Positions 1 to 8,380 of a stretch of 64,000 nucleotides of DNA are shown one piece after another; position 1 is the first letter of the stretch; each line of letters starts with the position of its first letter. A program made the position numbers and the translations under genes. The notes beneath the pieces were generated by a model. It did not search any database, was not told where the DNA came from, and saw nothing but the letters and a program-made list of their open reading frames with translations. This DNA comes from Elusimicrobiota bacterium (GTDB lineage: Bacteria; Elusimicrobiota; Endomicrobiia; Endomicrobiales; Endomicrobiaceae), in assembly GCA_031274365.1 (NCBI GenBank), contig JAISQF010000008.1, forward strand, positions 1 through 64,000. The letters run 5' to 3'.

Positions 1-585
<585 letters not shown>

Positions 586-679
586 TAAATATAGAGGCTT
601 GTAGCTCTATTTTCCAAATTAAATTACAACATTAAATTACTTAATTTTACAAGGCGCTTATTGGCATATTATTTAGCTA

Positions 680-688
680 TCAAAGAAC
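680..688 (-). promoter_or_regulatory. boxA-like antitermination motif in the 16S leader
   Basis: On the transcribed strand this reads GTTCTTTGA, close to the boxA core used by the NusB/S10 antitermination complex in rRNA leaders. It lies about 95 nt before the mature 16S 5' end and downstream of the leader hairpin, a normal place for boxA. The match is by eye; no boxB or boxC was identified. Confidence 0.45.
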
Positions 689-736
689 TAAAAAACAATT
701 ACTTCTATTAATATCTTTTTACACAAAAAATCTCTT

Positions 737-768
737 ATGGTAGTTAGACCTTCAAAAACAACTACCAT
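737..768 (-). other. Leader hairpin between the 16S promoter and boxA
   Basis: Inverted repeat with arms ATGGTAGTT (737-745) and AACTACCAT (760-768) and a 14-nt loop. It can be extended by TCTT/AAGA pairs outside. On the leftward transcript a run of six T follows a few bases after the stem, so it could act as a weak terminator or as an rRNA processing stem. Confidence 0.45.
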
Positions 769-781
769 CTTTAAGATTGAG

Positions 782-810
782 ATTAAACATTATTTTTATT
801 TTTTTGTCAA
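782..810 (-). promoter_or_regulatory. 16S rRNA promoter P1
   Basis: Leftward sigma-70-type promoter: a perfect -35 TTGACA (805-810), a 17-bp A/T-rich spacer and -10 TTTAAT (782-787). The 29-bp block is identical to the block at 986-1014. The transcript would have a leader of roughly 190 nt before mature 16S. Confidence 0.75.
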
Positions 811-985
811 CTTTTTTATAAAAAATTAAAAACTAAATTATTTTTTGTCTTATTTAAACTCTCTAAAAAAATCATTAACAGGACAATCTTTCTCGCTATC
901 ATTTTCTAAAATTAACTTTTTATTTTTACACAAAAAACCATTTTAGATACTCATCCCTTTTTGACAATTTGTCAATTTCTTATTA

Positions 986-1014
986 ATTAAACATTATTTT
1001 TATTTTTTTGTCAA
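986..1014 (-). promoter_or_regulatory. 16S rRNA promoter P2 (exact copy of P1)
   Basis: Same 29-bp core as P1: TTGACA at 1009-1014, 17-bp spacer, TTTAAT at 986-991, lying 204 bp further upstream. A 15-bp block of the leader (TTTTTACACAAAAAA on the plus strand) also occurs twice, at 716-730 and 923-937, so promoter and leader together look like a diverged tandem duplication. The 849-bp gene-free stretch from 586 to 1434 holds these two promoters, the leader and repeat copy A; I see no gene in it. Confidence 0.7.
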
Positions 1015-1107
1015 GTGTTTGTAAAACCTCTTAACATATTAAACTTTTTGAACGAAGTGCCGTCTATGCGGAACTTGTATATCAGAAATTACGCTTTTGT
1101 CTTTGCA

Positions 1108-1310
1108 GTGTCTTTATTTATCAAAGTTTTTTAGCGGAGACCGCCTTAGAGGACGAGCCTATGAGTGAAATGTTTTTTTGGATTATCATTTGACGGTGTG
1201 TGAGCTGCCCTTCCTTATGTCGTAATGCGCGAGGGCGGGGAGTTTGTCAAATGCCAAAAAAACATAAACGAATGTCCGAAGCGGGCGGAGTTAAAAAATA
1301 AAAAAACATT
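1108..1310 (+). repeat. Dispersed intergenic repeat, copy A (long form)
   Basis: Aligns over about 200 bp with the reverse complement of 52971-53200 (copy C) and, with an internal gap, with 28041-28141 (copy B). Landmarks in order: GTGTCTTTATTTAT, an ACCGCCTTAGAGGAC block, GGATTATCATTTGAC, CTTATGTCGTAATGCGC, a TTGTCAAATGCCAAA inverted element, CGAATGTCC, and an A-rich end. No ORF runs through it. The orientation given is arbitrary but matches copy B. Confidence 0.75.
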
Positions 1311-1434
1311 GTAATGATAAAGAACAAAGGCAAGTATTGTCCTTGCGGGACTACGACGACAACGGCAAGAACAAAAGTCTATTTCTGTTTGAGATTTTTC
1401 AGCGTTTTGTGTAAAGTGTCAAAAACTATTCGGT

Positions 1435-1713
1435 CTATTCGTCTTTTTTTAAAGTCTTTAGAAAATCGTCATTCTCGTCGCTTCCATTAATTGCAATTTT
1501 TCTAAAATTATTTCTTTTCTTTTTATGTTTAGATTTCTTATTCTTTTTACCCACCCACTTGTAGATCGGAAGCCTTTCTTTTTCAGGCAAGAAATAATTA
1601 CGCGACATAAGCTCAATAAAATTCATTGCGTTTTCTGAACCGAATTTTTTCTCTATCATTGCCACAACTTCACACACTAATACAAATTCAGAGTCTATAA
1701 GTTCTCTGGACAT
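1435..1713 (-). CDS. Small hypothetical protein, lysine-rich C-terminal half
   Basis: 92 codons from the ATG at 1713, chosen because GGAGGA lies five bases upstream; a longer in-frame reading to 1746 has no such site. The first half (SRELIDSEFVLVCEVVAMIE onward) looks like a compact helical domain; residues about 57-73 are a basic run (KKNKKSKHKKK) and the end is acidic. No signal peptide or membrane segment. I do not recognise the family. It stands alone between repeat copy A and another small gene, so context gives no role. Confidence 0.55.
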   Translation of the reverse strand: MSRELIDSEFVLVCEVVAMIEKKFGSENAMNFIELMSRNYFLPEKERLPIYKWVGKKNKKSKHKKKRNNFRKIAINGSDENDDFLKTLKKDE

Positions 1714-1892
1714 ATATCCTCCATCCCGCATTGATAAAAATATCAATGCATCAATGCAGTATTACCACAAAAATATCTTTAATAATATCGTCATAGTAAA
1801 CAAACAAAATATCAGAATAGTAAATGACGATACGATGTTACTTTTACTTCCCACACATATTGTTTCTTTTCTTGCAATAACTACAAACAAAA

Positions 1893-2078
1893 TTACGCGT
1901 ATTGAATTAATTCCCACTCAACTGATTTTCCATCATACGGAGGAAACACATTTCCTTTTGCTACAGGGGCTGTAGTGGACTTTTCACCAACAACAACTTT
2001 CCAAACTCCCGACTCCGGACATTTCTGTCCCGTTTTTACTTTCGTTCCAATTGGAACAGACGGTTTTTTTTCTGACAT
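1893..2078 (-). CDS. Small CPxSGxW-motif protein, function unknown
   Basis: 61 residues with a very strong ribosome site (AAGGAGG, seven bases before ATG). Visible pattern: PIGTKVKTGQKCPESGVW, a variable middle, then VFPPYDGKSVEWELI. A lone Cys-Pro followed by Ser-Gly-x-Trp, and a closing aromatic/acidic strand after a proline pair, recall small beta-rich domains found singly or attached to secreted or effector-associated proteins; I recall this pattern but cannot name a family with certainty. It has its own predicted promoter and a hairpin in its leader, so it is probably expressed alone. Confidence 0.7.
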   Translation of the reverse strand: MSEKKPSVPIGTKVKTGQKCPESGVWKVVVGEKSTTAPVAKGNVFPPYDGKSVEWELIQYA

Positions 2079-2105
2079 AAATGACCTCCTTACAAAAAAA
2101 TTTTA

Positions 2106-2119
2106 CGCTTTTTAAAGCG
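2106..2119 (-). other. Perfect leader hairpin followed by a T-run
   Basis: Palindrome CGCTTTTTAAAGCG on the plus strand; the leftward transcript forms CGCTTT-AA-AAAGCG and reaches a run of seven T four bases later. It lies between the predicted promoter at 2130-2158 and the ribosome site of the small gene starting at 2078. It could be a terminator for read-through from dxs or an attenuator for the small gene. Confidence 0.4.
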
Positions 2120-2129
2120 CCTGCGTGAA

Positions 2130-2158
2130 TAAATACAATATTGAAAAATAAATGTCAA
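2130..2158 (-). promoter_or_regulatory. Predicted promoter for the CPxSGxW gene
   Basis: TTGACA (2153-2158), 17-bp spacer, TATTTA (2130-2135), reading left into the gene that starts at 2078. The -35 is perfect and the -10 weak, matching at three of six positions. Confidence 0.4.
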
Positions 2159-2232
2159 TATGCTATCGGTATCTCGTAAAATAAATGCATATGCGTTTAA
2201 GATTTTACACAAAGAAATAGAAAATCGGCATT

Positions 2233-4080
2233 TCAACTTTCAATCAATTCAATTGCTTTTCTGACTATATTTTCAGGCGTTAATCCATACTTTTCTCTCA
2301 AGATGCCGGCATTCCCATGCTCTATAAATTCGTCCGGCAATCCAATCATTTTTACCTTTGCTCCGCTATTGCATAAGAGAGATTCCACGCTCTCGCCAAA
2401 TCCGCCCGACAAAACATTTTCCTCCACCGTTATAAAATTTTTTGTCTTGACAAGCGTTTCTTTTATTATCGTCTCATCCATAGGCTTTAAGAATCTCATA
2501 TTCACAACGCGCGCGTTTATATTTTTTTGTTTCAAAATTTCCGCGGCTTTAAGACAATTATCAACTTGATTTCCTATGCCAATAATACAAACGTCGTCTC
2601 CCTCTTTTAAGATTTTTGATTTTCCTATTTGCAAAACGGATTGATATAAATCCAATACCTCAGGGCTTGACACAACTCCTCTCGGATATCTTATAACGCA
2701 GGGTTTGCCGGAATTAAAAGCCGTCTTGAGCATATGCTGCAATTCATTTCCGTCGGCAGGAGCCATAATAATTAAATTTGGAATATACTTTAGATAAGAC
2801 AAATCAAAAACTCCGTGGTGAGTCGCTCCGTCTTCTCCAACTATGCCCGCTCTATCTACGGCAAAAATTACCGGTAAATTCTGCAAAGCAACGTCGTGAA
2901 TAATATTGTCAAGCGCTCTTTGCAAAAATGTCGAATAAATCGCGCACACCGGCTGCATTCCACAAGCCGCCATACCCGCGGCAAAAGTTACAGCGTGGCC
3001 TTCGGCTATTCCGACGTCAAAACACCTTTCGGGAAATTCTTTTGCAAAATTATCAAGACCCGTGCCGCTTGGCATAGCCGCTGTAACAGCAGTTATTTTT
3101 TTATTATTCTTTGCAAGTTTTACAAGAGTTTTTGAAAAAATATCCGTATATGTCAACTCTGATTTTACAGGCATTTGACCCGTTTCAACATTGAATTTTC
3201 CCACGCCGTGAAATTTCATAGGGTCTTCTTCGGCAGGCCTATAACCCTTTCCTTTTTTTGTAATCACATGCAATAAAACTGGCCCCGCCATATCCTTTAT
3301 ATTTGAAAGAACTTGAAGCAAACTATTTACATTATGTCCATCAATAGGACCGATATAAGTAAATCCCAATTCCTCAAAAAGCATGCCCGGAAAAAGCATT
3401 ACTTTTGCTCTTTTAAGAAATTTGCTGACGGGCGAAGAAAAACTATTGAATCGGCTTATTGTTTTCATCACTTTTTCTTGAGCTTTTTTCACCATACCGG
3501 CCGTTAAAAGTTTTGCCAAATAACCGGCCACAGCGCCGACTTTTTGAGAGATAAACATTTCATTATCATTTAAAATAACAAGCATATCTTTTTTAAGATA
3601 TCCCGCGTTTTGCAATCCTTCAAAAGCAAGGCCGCCAGTCATTGACCCGTCGCCTATCACAGCCACAACTTTAAAATCTTCGCCTCTCAAATCTCTTGCG
3701 ACGGCAAAACCCAAAGCCGCTGAAATTGAAGTGGACGAATGACCCGCGCCAAAAGCGTCGTATTCACTTTCGCTGCGTTTTGGAAAACCGCTCAACCCTT
3801 CATAAGTTCTTATTGTGTCAAATTTATTTTTTCTCTCGGTAATAATTTTATGAGCGTAAGCCTGATGTCCGACGTCCCAAATTATTTTATCATTAGGCGC
3901 GTTATAGACATAATGCAATACTACGGTCAAATCGACAACTCCTAAACTTGAAGCTAAATGTCCGCCCGTTTTTGAGACGGAATTTATTATTTTTTCTCTG
4001 ATTTCATGCGCAAGAATAGGGATATCCTCTTTTTTTAATTGTTTCAAATCGTCAGGATTGTGAATTTTTTCAAGCAACAT
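2233..4080 (-). CDS. dxs: 1-deoxy-D-xylulose-5-phosphate synthase
   Basis: Thiamine-diphosphate enzyme that condenses pyruvate with glyceraldehyde 3-phosphate, the first step of the MEP isoprenoid pathway; the product also feeds thiamine and pyridoxal synthesis. 615 residues, normal for the family. Seen: SSLG-type N-terminus (about 44), GHQAYAHK, AGHSSTSISAALG, the TPP/Mg motif GDGSMTGG (143-150), the pyrimidine domain with DRAGIVGEDGATHHG, and a C-terminal transketolase domain. The ATG directly follows the stop of the prenyl synthase gene, so the two isoprenoid genes are co-transcribed with xseA and xseB. Confidence 0.97.
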   Translation of the reverse strand: MLLEKIHNPDDLKQLKKEDIPILAHEIREKIINSVSKTGGHLASSLGVVDLTVVLHYVYNAPNDKIIWDVGHQAYAHKIITERKNKFDTIRTYEGLSGFPKRSESEYDAFGAGHSSTSISAALGFAVARDLRGEDFKVVAVIGDGSMTGGLAFEGLQNAGYLKKDMLVILNDNEMFISQKVGAVAGYLAKLLTAGMVKKAQEKVMKTISRFNSFSSPVSKFLKRAKVMLFPGMLFEELGFTYIGPIDGHNVNSLLQVLSNIKDMAGPVLLHVITKKGKGYRPAEEDPMKFHGVGKFNVETGQMPVKSELTYTDIFSKTLVKLAKNNKKITAVTAAMPSGTGLDNFAKEFPERCFDVGIAEGHAVTFAAGMAACGMQPVCAIYSTFLQRALDNIIHDVALQNLPVIFAVDRAGIVGEDGATHHGVFDLSYLKYIPNLIIMAPADGNELQHMLKTAFNSGKPCVIRYPRGVVSSPEVLDLYQSVLQIGKSKILKEGDDVCIIGIGNQVDNCLKAAEILKQKNINARVVNMRFLKPMDETIIKETLVKTKNFITVEENVLSGGFGESVESLLCNSGAKVKMIGLPDEFIEHGNAGILREKYGLTPENIVRKAIELIES

Positions 4081-4968
4081 TTAATACGCCCTTTTAATGA
4101 CAAAGTCGGCTAAACTTTCTAAAAGTCCCGCCTTTTTTTTGAAAATTTCAACGCTCTTTTTTGCTTTGCTTATATGATTTTGGGCTCGGCGTAAAGCCTC
4201 GTCTTTTCCAAACAAAAAAAGAGCCGTGAGTTTATTGTTTGCAAGATCGCTGCCCTTTTTACCAAGCAATTTTTTATCGGCATAAACGTCTAAAACATCG
4301 TCCACAATTTGAAAAGCGCAGCCGATATGCTCTCCGTAATTTTCAAGAGCCGCCAAACTTTTTTTATCAGCGCCCGACAAAACCGCTCCAATTTTTAACG
4401 CCGCGACAATTAAAGCCGCAGTTTTTTTCATTTGTATATAATTAAGTTTTTTCTCAAGCGATTTTTTATTTTTTTTATTCCACTTGCCCGTTTCCAAAGT
4501 GTCCTCAAGCTGTCCGTCTATCATTCCCTTATATCCGCCGTAACAAGATAAAATTTTTACCGCCGCATTTATATTTTTCTCTTTAGATTTTGATTTTGTA
4601 ATTAGATTAAAACTTTCGGTTAAAAGAGCGTCGCCGCATAAAATTGCCGCCGCAGATCCAAACTTTTTATGAACAGTCGGCTTGCCGCGTCTTAAATCAT
4701 CGTTATCCATCGACGGCAAATCGTCATGAACTAAAGAATAGCAATGCATAAATTCCACCGCCGCGGCCGCAGGTAAAACGTTTTCTGTTTTGAAATTAAA
4801 AAGAGAGGCTGATAAAATTACAAGAGCGGGACGCAATCTTTTTCCGCCGTTTAACACGGCATAGCGCATAACTTGCGAAATGAGGGATGCGTCTTGAGGG
4901 AGAAAGTTTTTGAGAGTTTTTTCTATTAACTCTGTTTTTTTAGAAAGATAATTTGTAAAAGATTCCAT
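4081..4968 (-). CDS. ispA: Farnesyl/geranyl diphosphate synthase (polyprenyl synthetase)
   Basis: All-alpha prenyltransferase joining isopentenyl diphosphate to allylic diphosphates. Both aspartate-rich motifs are present: first DDLPSMDNDD (about 82-91) with the following RRGKPTVH, and second DDVLDV near 220. The spacing of the first motif (DDxxxxD) is that of bacterial short-chain farnesyl/geranylgeranyl synthases. I place the start at ATG 4968 (MESFTNYL, 295 aa), ten bases after the xseB stop; an earlier in-frame start at 5019 would overlap xseB. Chain length cannot be read with certainty. Confidence 0.93.
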   Translation of the reverse strand: MESFTNYLSKKTELIEKTLKNFLPQDASLISQVMRYAVLNGGKRLRPALVILSASLFNFKTENVLPAAAAVEFMHCYSLVHDDLPSMDNDDLRRGKPTVHKKFGSAAAILCGDALLTESFNLITKSKSKEKNINAAVKILSCYGGYKGMIDGQLEDTLETGKWNKKNKKSLEKKLNYIQMKKTAALIVAALKIGAVLSGADKKSLAALENYGEHIGCAFQIVDDVLDVYADKKLLGKKGSDLANNKLTALFLFGKDEALRRAQNHISKAKKSVEIFKKKAGLLESLADFVIKRAY

Positions 4969-4978
4969 ATTACCCGCT

Positions 4979-5209
4979 TTATTGTTCGATAAAATTTTCT
5001 TTTTTAATTGTTTCCGCATCTTTAATAAGTATCTCTATTTTTTTCTTTGTTTCATTTAATTTCTCAGAACAGAATTCCACCAATTCTATACCTTGATTAA
5101 AAAGCGACAAAGATTTATCTAAATCCGGATCCGCATTTTCCATTTCAGCGACTATTTTCTCCAATTTTTTAAGCGACTCCTCAAAATTCATTTGTTTTTT
5201 TGACGTCAT
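4979..5209 (-). CDS. xseB: Exodeoxyribonuclease VII small subunit
   Basis: 76 residues forming the helical hairpin typical of XseB: NFEESLKKLEKIVAEMEN, then SLSLFNQGIELVEFC. The family pattern FEeaL.rLe.IV..LE...L.Ld.sl..yeeG..L is followed closely. It binds in several copies to XseA to form the nuclease that degrades single-stranded DNA to oligonucleotides. The start codon immediately follows the xseA stop, so translation is coupled. Confidence 0.93.
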   Translation of the reverse strand: MTSKKQMNFEESLKKLEKIVAEMENADPDLDKSLSLFNQGIELVEFCSEKLNETKKKIEILIKDAETIKKENFIEQ

Positions 5210-6460
5210 TTATTTCTCCTTATCAAAATTTTCCACTTTTGCTTCAAATCCACCGTCTGAAAGTTCGACTTTTACTTTCATATTCAAACTAAGATTTTTA
5301 ATACTTTTTAATATTTTTCCATTTTCATCTTTGACGATAGAAAAACCTCTTTTCAAAATGTTAAGAGGCGAAACCAAATTTAATTTTTCCGCGCAATATT
5401 TTAATTTTGTCTCTTTAGAAACGATCAATTTTTCCATAGACATTTTTAATCTTGCGCTTAAATCGTCAACATAAGCGATTTTATCCTCATAAATTAAATA
5501 CGGTTTTTGCAATGCCCGCGATTTAGAAAGATTCTCAAGTCTTTGAGAGGAGTTTTCAATTATGGATTGCATTTCGTAAAAAAGATTTCTTTTAAGAGTT
5601 TTCAAATTATTTATCATTTCTATTTTTTTTCTAACAGCAATTTCCGCTGCGGCCGAAGGAGTAGCAGCCCTCAAATCTGCGGTAAAATCGGCAATGGTAA
5701 AATCAATCTCATGACCCACGCAAGAAATTACGGGGATTTTAGATTTATAAATTGCTCTCGCCACTCTTTCGGTATTAAAAGCCCATAAATCCTCCATTGA
5801 TCCTCCGCCGCGCCCGACAAGCAAAACGTCTAAATCTTCATACTCTTTATTTAAGTATTGTATAGCCTCGCTAATTTCTTTTTCAGCCTCTTTGCCTTGA
5901 ACGCGCACAGGATAAATAAGAACGGAGACATCCGCATTTAAGCTGTCCAAAACTTTCAAAATATCGTGCAAAGCGGCTCCGTCTTTAGAAGTCACTACGC
6001 CGATTTTATTTATAAAAGACGGAATTTCCTTTTTATGTTCATTATCAAACATTCCCTCCGCTTCAAGCTTTTTTTTAAGTTTTTCAAAAGCCTTGGCGAG
6101 ATCGCCTTCTCCGGCTTGCTCCATACTGCTTACAATAATTTGATAATCGCCTCTTGCGGGATAAGCGCTTATTCTCCCGAAAACCAAAACATTCATTCCG
6201 TCTTCAGGAATAAATGTTAAATCCGTAACATTTCCTTCAAACATCACCGCTTTAATTTGAGCTTTCTCTTCTTTAAGATTGAAATAACTATGCCCTGAAT
6301 TATAGGTTTTAAAATTTGACACTTCGCCCTCAACCCGCACAGCCGGATAAGAATCTTCAAGCATATTTTTTATCTCTTGACTTATTTGGCTTACGCTGTA
6401 GACCGGAATATTTTCATCCGATTGACCGCTGTCTTTGAAATTAAATTCCATTTCTTCCAT
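5210..6460 (-). CDS. xseA: Exodeoxyribonuclease VII large subunit
   Basis: Catalytic subunit of exonuclease VII. N-terminal OB-fold (about 18-110; VSNFKTYNSGHSYFNLKE), then the nuclease core with GVVTSKDGAALHDI, LLVGRGGGSMEDLWAFN and GHEIDFTIADFTADLRAATPS, and a helical coiled-coil region before the C-terminal beta strands (LKRGFSIV). 416 residues, slightly shorter than the roughly 450 of E. coli. First gene of the xseA-xseB-ispA-dxs operon; an extended -10 promoter lies just upstream. Confidence 0.95.
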   Translation of the reverse strand: MEEMEFNFKDSGQSDENIPVYSVSQISQEIKNMLEDSYPAVRVEGEVSNFKTYNSGHSYFNLKEEKAQIKAVMFEGNVTDLTFIPEDGMNVLVFGRISAYPARGDYQIIVSSMEQAGEGDLAKAFEKLKKKLEAEGMFDNEHKKEIPSFINKIGVVTSKDGAALHDILKVLDSLNADVSVLIYPVRVQGKEAEKEISEAIQYLNKEYEDLDVLLVGRGGGSMEDLWAFNTERVARAIYKSKIPVISCVGHEIDFTIADFTADLRAATPSAAAEIAVRKKIEMINNLKTLKRNLFYEMQSIIENSSQRLENLSKSRALQKPYLIYEDKIAYVDDLSARLKMSMEKLIVSKETKLKYCAEKLNLVSPLNILKRGFSIVKDENGKILKSIKNLSLNMKVKVELSDGGFEAKVENFDKEK

Positions 6461-6493
6461 TTATTTATTTTATTTCCTTTTAGAGATACGGTT

Positions 6494-6502
6494 ATTATAT
6501 CA
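6494..6502 (-). promoter_or_regulatory. Extended -10 promoter for the xseA operon
   Basis: On the minus strand TGATATAAT: a consensus TATAAT (6494-6499) preceded by the TGn extension (6500-6502). Only a poor -35 (TTAAAA, 18 bp away) is present, as usual for extended -10 promoters. It lies about 34 bp before the xseA start. Confidence 0.6.
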
Positions 6503-6642
6503 CACTCCATATTATCTTTTTAATCACATCGCCACGACAAGACACAGCCTCATCCTCAATTCCCCGCAGCATTATTTTATTTCTGACAATCTAATATCAT
6601 CGTCTTATTTTTCTCTTTGCTTTATTAGCGGATTTTTTGCGG

Positions 6643-7329
6643 CTATCGCCGTCTGCCTGCAACTTTCACTTTCGTCTTTGTTTTTAATTTCGCTTTTTTT
6701 GCTGGCTTTGACTTTATTTTTGCTTTATCAATATTTTTTTTAATTGTTTTTGTCTTTGTTTTTGCCTTTACTTTAACTTTTTTCTTTGGCTTCGTTTTAG
6801 TTTTTATTTTATTAGTAGATTTTTTTACCGTTTTGTTTTTCATTTTTATTTTTCTATTTTTAATTTTTGTATTAACTTTATTTTTATTCTCCGTCAAAAC
6901 TTTTTTCTCAAATGCTTGCAAATCCACCGCTTCAATTTTTTCTTGTTCAATTTCTTCCAAAACTTTAATTTCTTCTTCCTCGACGGGAATTATATTTTGC
7001 GCTTCTTTCCAAAAACTTTCCAAATCATAAGTTTTACGTACTTCAGGCGACATTATATGAATCATAATTCCGCCGTAATCTAAAACTTTCCAATGCGCCG
7101 AGCTTCTGCCCTCTCTTCTTAAAGGCATAATATCCATCTCTTTAAATCTCTTTTCCGTCTCATCGGCAATAGCGTTTATTTGCGCGCTGGATTCCCCCGT
7201 GGTTATGACGAGATAATTTGTAAAATCCGTCATATCCTTTACGTCTAAAACAATCGTATTCAAAGCTTTTTTATCATCGGCAATTGAAGCGGCGCAAAGC
7301 GCTAAAGAGTAAAAATCAGTTTTATTCAT
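6643..7329 (-). CDS. rsfS: Ribosomal silencing factor RsfS with long basic tail
   Basis: Residues 1-113 are a full RsfS/Iojap domain (TIVLDVKDMTDFTNYLVITT, HWKVLDYGGIMIHIM), which binds L14 and blocks subunit joining when cells starve. The family is normally 105-130 residues; this protein has 228. After an acidic linker (about 116-145) comes an 80-residue tail of mostly Lys, Thr, Val and Ile (repeating KxK and KTKTK units), similar in character to histone H1-like bacterial tails. The final codons (KVAGRRR) lie in DNA that resembles part of tolC. It overlaps the upstream gene by 8 bp and ends the Bat-nadD operon. Confidence 0.93.
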   Translation of the reverse strand: MNKTDFYSLALCAASIADDKKALNTIVLDVKDMTDFTNYLVITTGESSAQINAIADETEKRFKEMDIMPLRREGRSSAHWKVLDYGGIMIHIMSPEVRKTYDLESFWKEAQNIIPVEEEEIKVLEEIEQEKIEAVDLQAFEKKVLTENKNKVNTKIKNRKIKMKNKTVKKSTNKIKTKTKPKKKVKVKAKTKTKTIKKNIDKAKIKSKPAKKAKLKTKTKVKVAGRRR

Positions 7330-8380
7330 TTCTTGTTTTGACTCCTTTTAGTTTATAATCGGCGCCTATTATTACCGTAGTGTCATAATAATGAGCGCCG
7401 TCATAAGATACTATAATTTTACCACACTTGATAATATCCGCAATTTTTTTTGCCTGAAAAATATTACCCCTGTAATCTTTTATTATCGTTTCGTCCAATA
7501 TAAACGACGAGTTTAAATAATCCAAAACATCAAGTCCGTTTTCTCTCAAAAACCAAGCAAGAGATTGAGCCGCTCCCTGAATATCGGAAGCATTCCTTAT
7601 TTCTATAAAGCCGTCAAGTCTGCCGTTATTTTTTATAGGAGAAGCAAAAAAAGTATTATCTAAAAATTCTCTCATTTCTAATTTCAACGACTCCGTCGCC
7701 AGCGAGACTTGATTTGCCGGCAAATCATAGAACAATATTGAGTTTTTTGAAATTTGAATATAAGCGGTTAAAGTCCAAAAAAACAATCTTGATAAATTGG
7801 TTTCAGTTTTTTTATAATTTTTCTCAATGCTAAACAACATTAAAAACGGCAGCCTTTCAAATCGATTCAAAAGCAATTCGGATATTTCCAATTGAGCAAT
7901 CTCTCTATCGTCTATATTCTTAAAATCGTTTTTCAAAATAAGTTCCAAGAGTTTTCCTCTAACAAAAATCATTTTTGAAAGAGTTTTATAATCGATATTT
8001 ATATAATAAGCGGATTTAAGTTTGTCGCCAAAGAGATTTTCTAAAGACGAATAAAAATTTTCCTTTGCAAGTTTCAAATCCTTTTTAGAAGTATTATAAA
8101 ACGATTTTTTCAAACTTATATTTTTACCGGCTTTCATATTCGTGTCAATAGACAAAACTTTTATAAGTTTAGATTTTCCGTCTATACAGACGACAAATGC
8201 GTCCAATTTATCCGCCGAATTATTATCGTCTTGATAAATCAAAACAATAATTTGAAACGGTTTTTCAAACAAAATATTTTTTATCTGAACGCCTGATTTA
8301 GAAGCAACCAAATAGATTAAAAGAGCGGCAGCAATAATTATTGTAATTATCAAATGACGGTTACTTTTTATTTTTAACAT
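7322..8380 (-). CDS. Membrane-anchored protein with LytR_C-type C-terminal domain
   Basis: 352 residues from ATG 8380 (MLKIKSNRH; GGAA upstream); a longer reading to 8437 would run further into yqeK. One N-terminal membrane helix (about 9-28), a region with the distant look of a LytR-CpsA-Psr domain (IVLIYQ..., AFVVCIDGKSKLIKVLSID), and a C-terminal LytR_C-like domain (FIEIRNASDIQGAAQSLAWF..., TTVIIGADYK). LCP proteins attach polymers to the cell wall, but the catalytic arginines are not obvious, so that activity is not claimed. Its place between yqeK and rsfS is a common neighbourhood for such proteins. Confidence 0.6.
   Translation of the reverse strand: MLKIKSNRHLIITIIIAAALLIYLVASKSGVQIKNILFEKPFQIIVLIYQDDNNSADKLDAFVVCIDGKSKLIKVLSIDTNMKAGKNISLKKSFYNTSKKDLKLAKENFYSSLENLFGDKLKSAYYINIDYKTLSKMIFVRGKLLELILKNDFKNIDDREIAQLEISELLLNRFERLPFLMLFSIEKNYKKTETNLSRLFFWTLTAYIQISKNSILFYDLPANQVSLATESLKLEMREFLDNTFFASPIKNNGRLDGFIEIRNASDIQGAAQSLAWFLRENGLDVLDYLNSSFILDETIIKDYRGNIFQAKKIADIIKCGKIIVSYDGAHYYDTTVIIGADYKLKGVKTRNE

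Noticed and set aside
1108..1310. Repeat copies considered as CRISPR or insertion sequence remnants
   Set aside because: Units are not regularly spaced, there are no spacers, no cas genes and no transposase reading frame.
1754..1975. Plus-strand ORF of 73 codons
   Set aside because: No ribosome site, and it overlaps the better supported CPxSGxW gene on the other strand.
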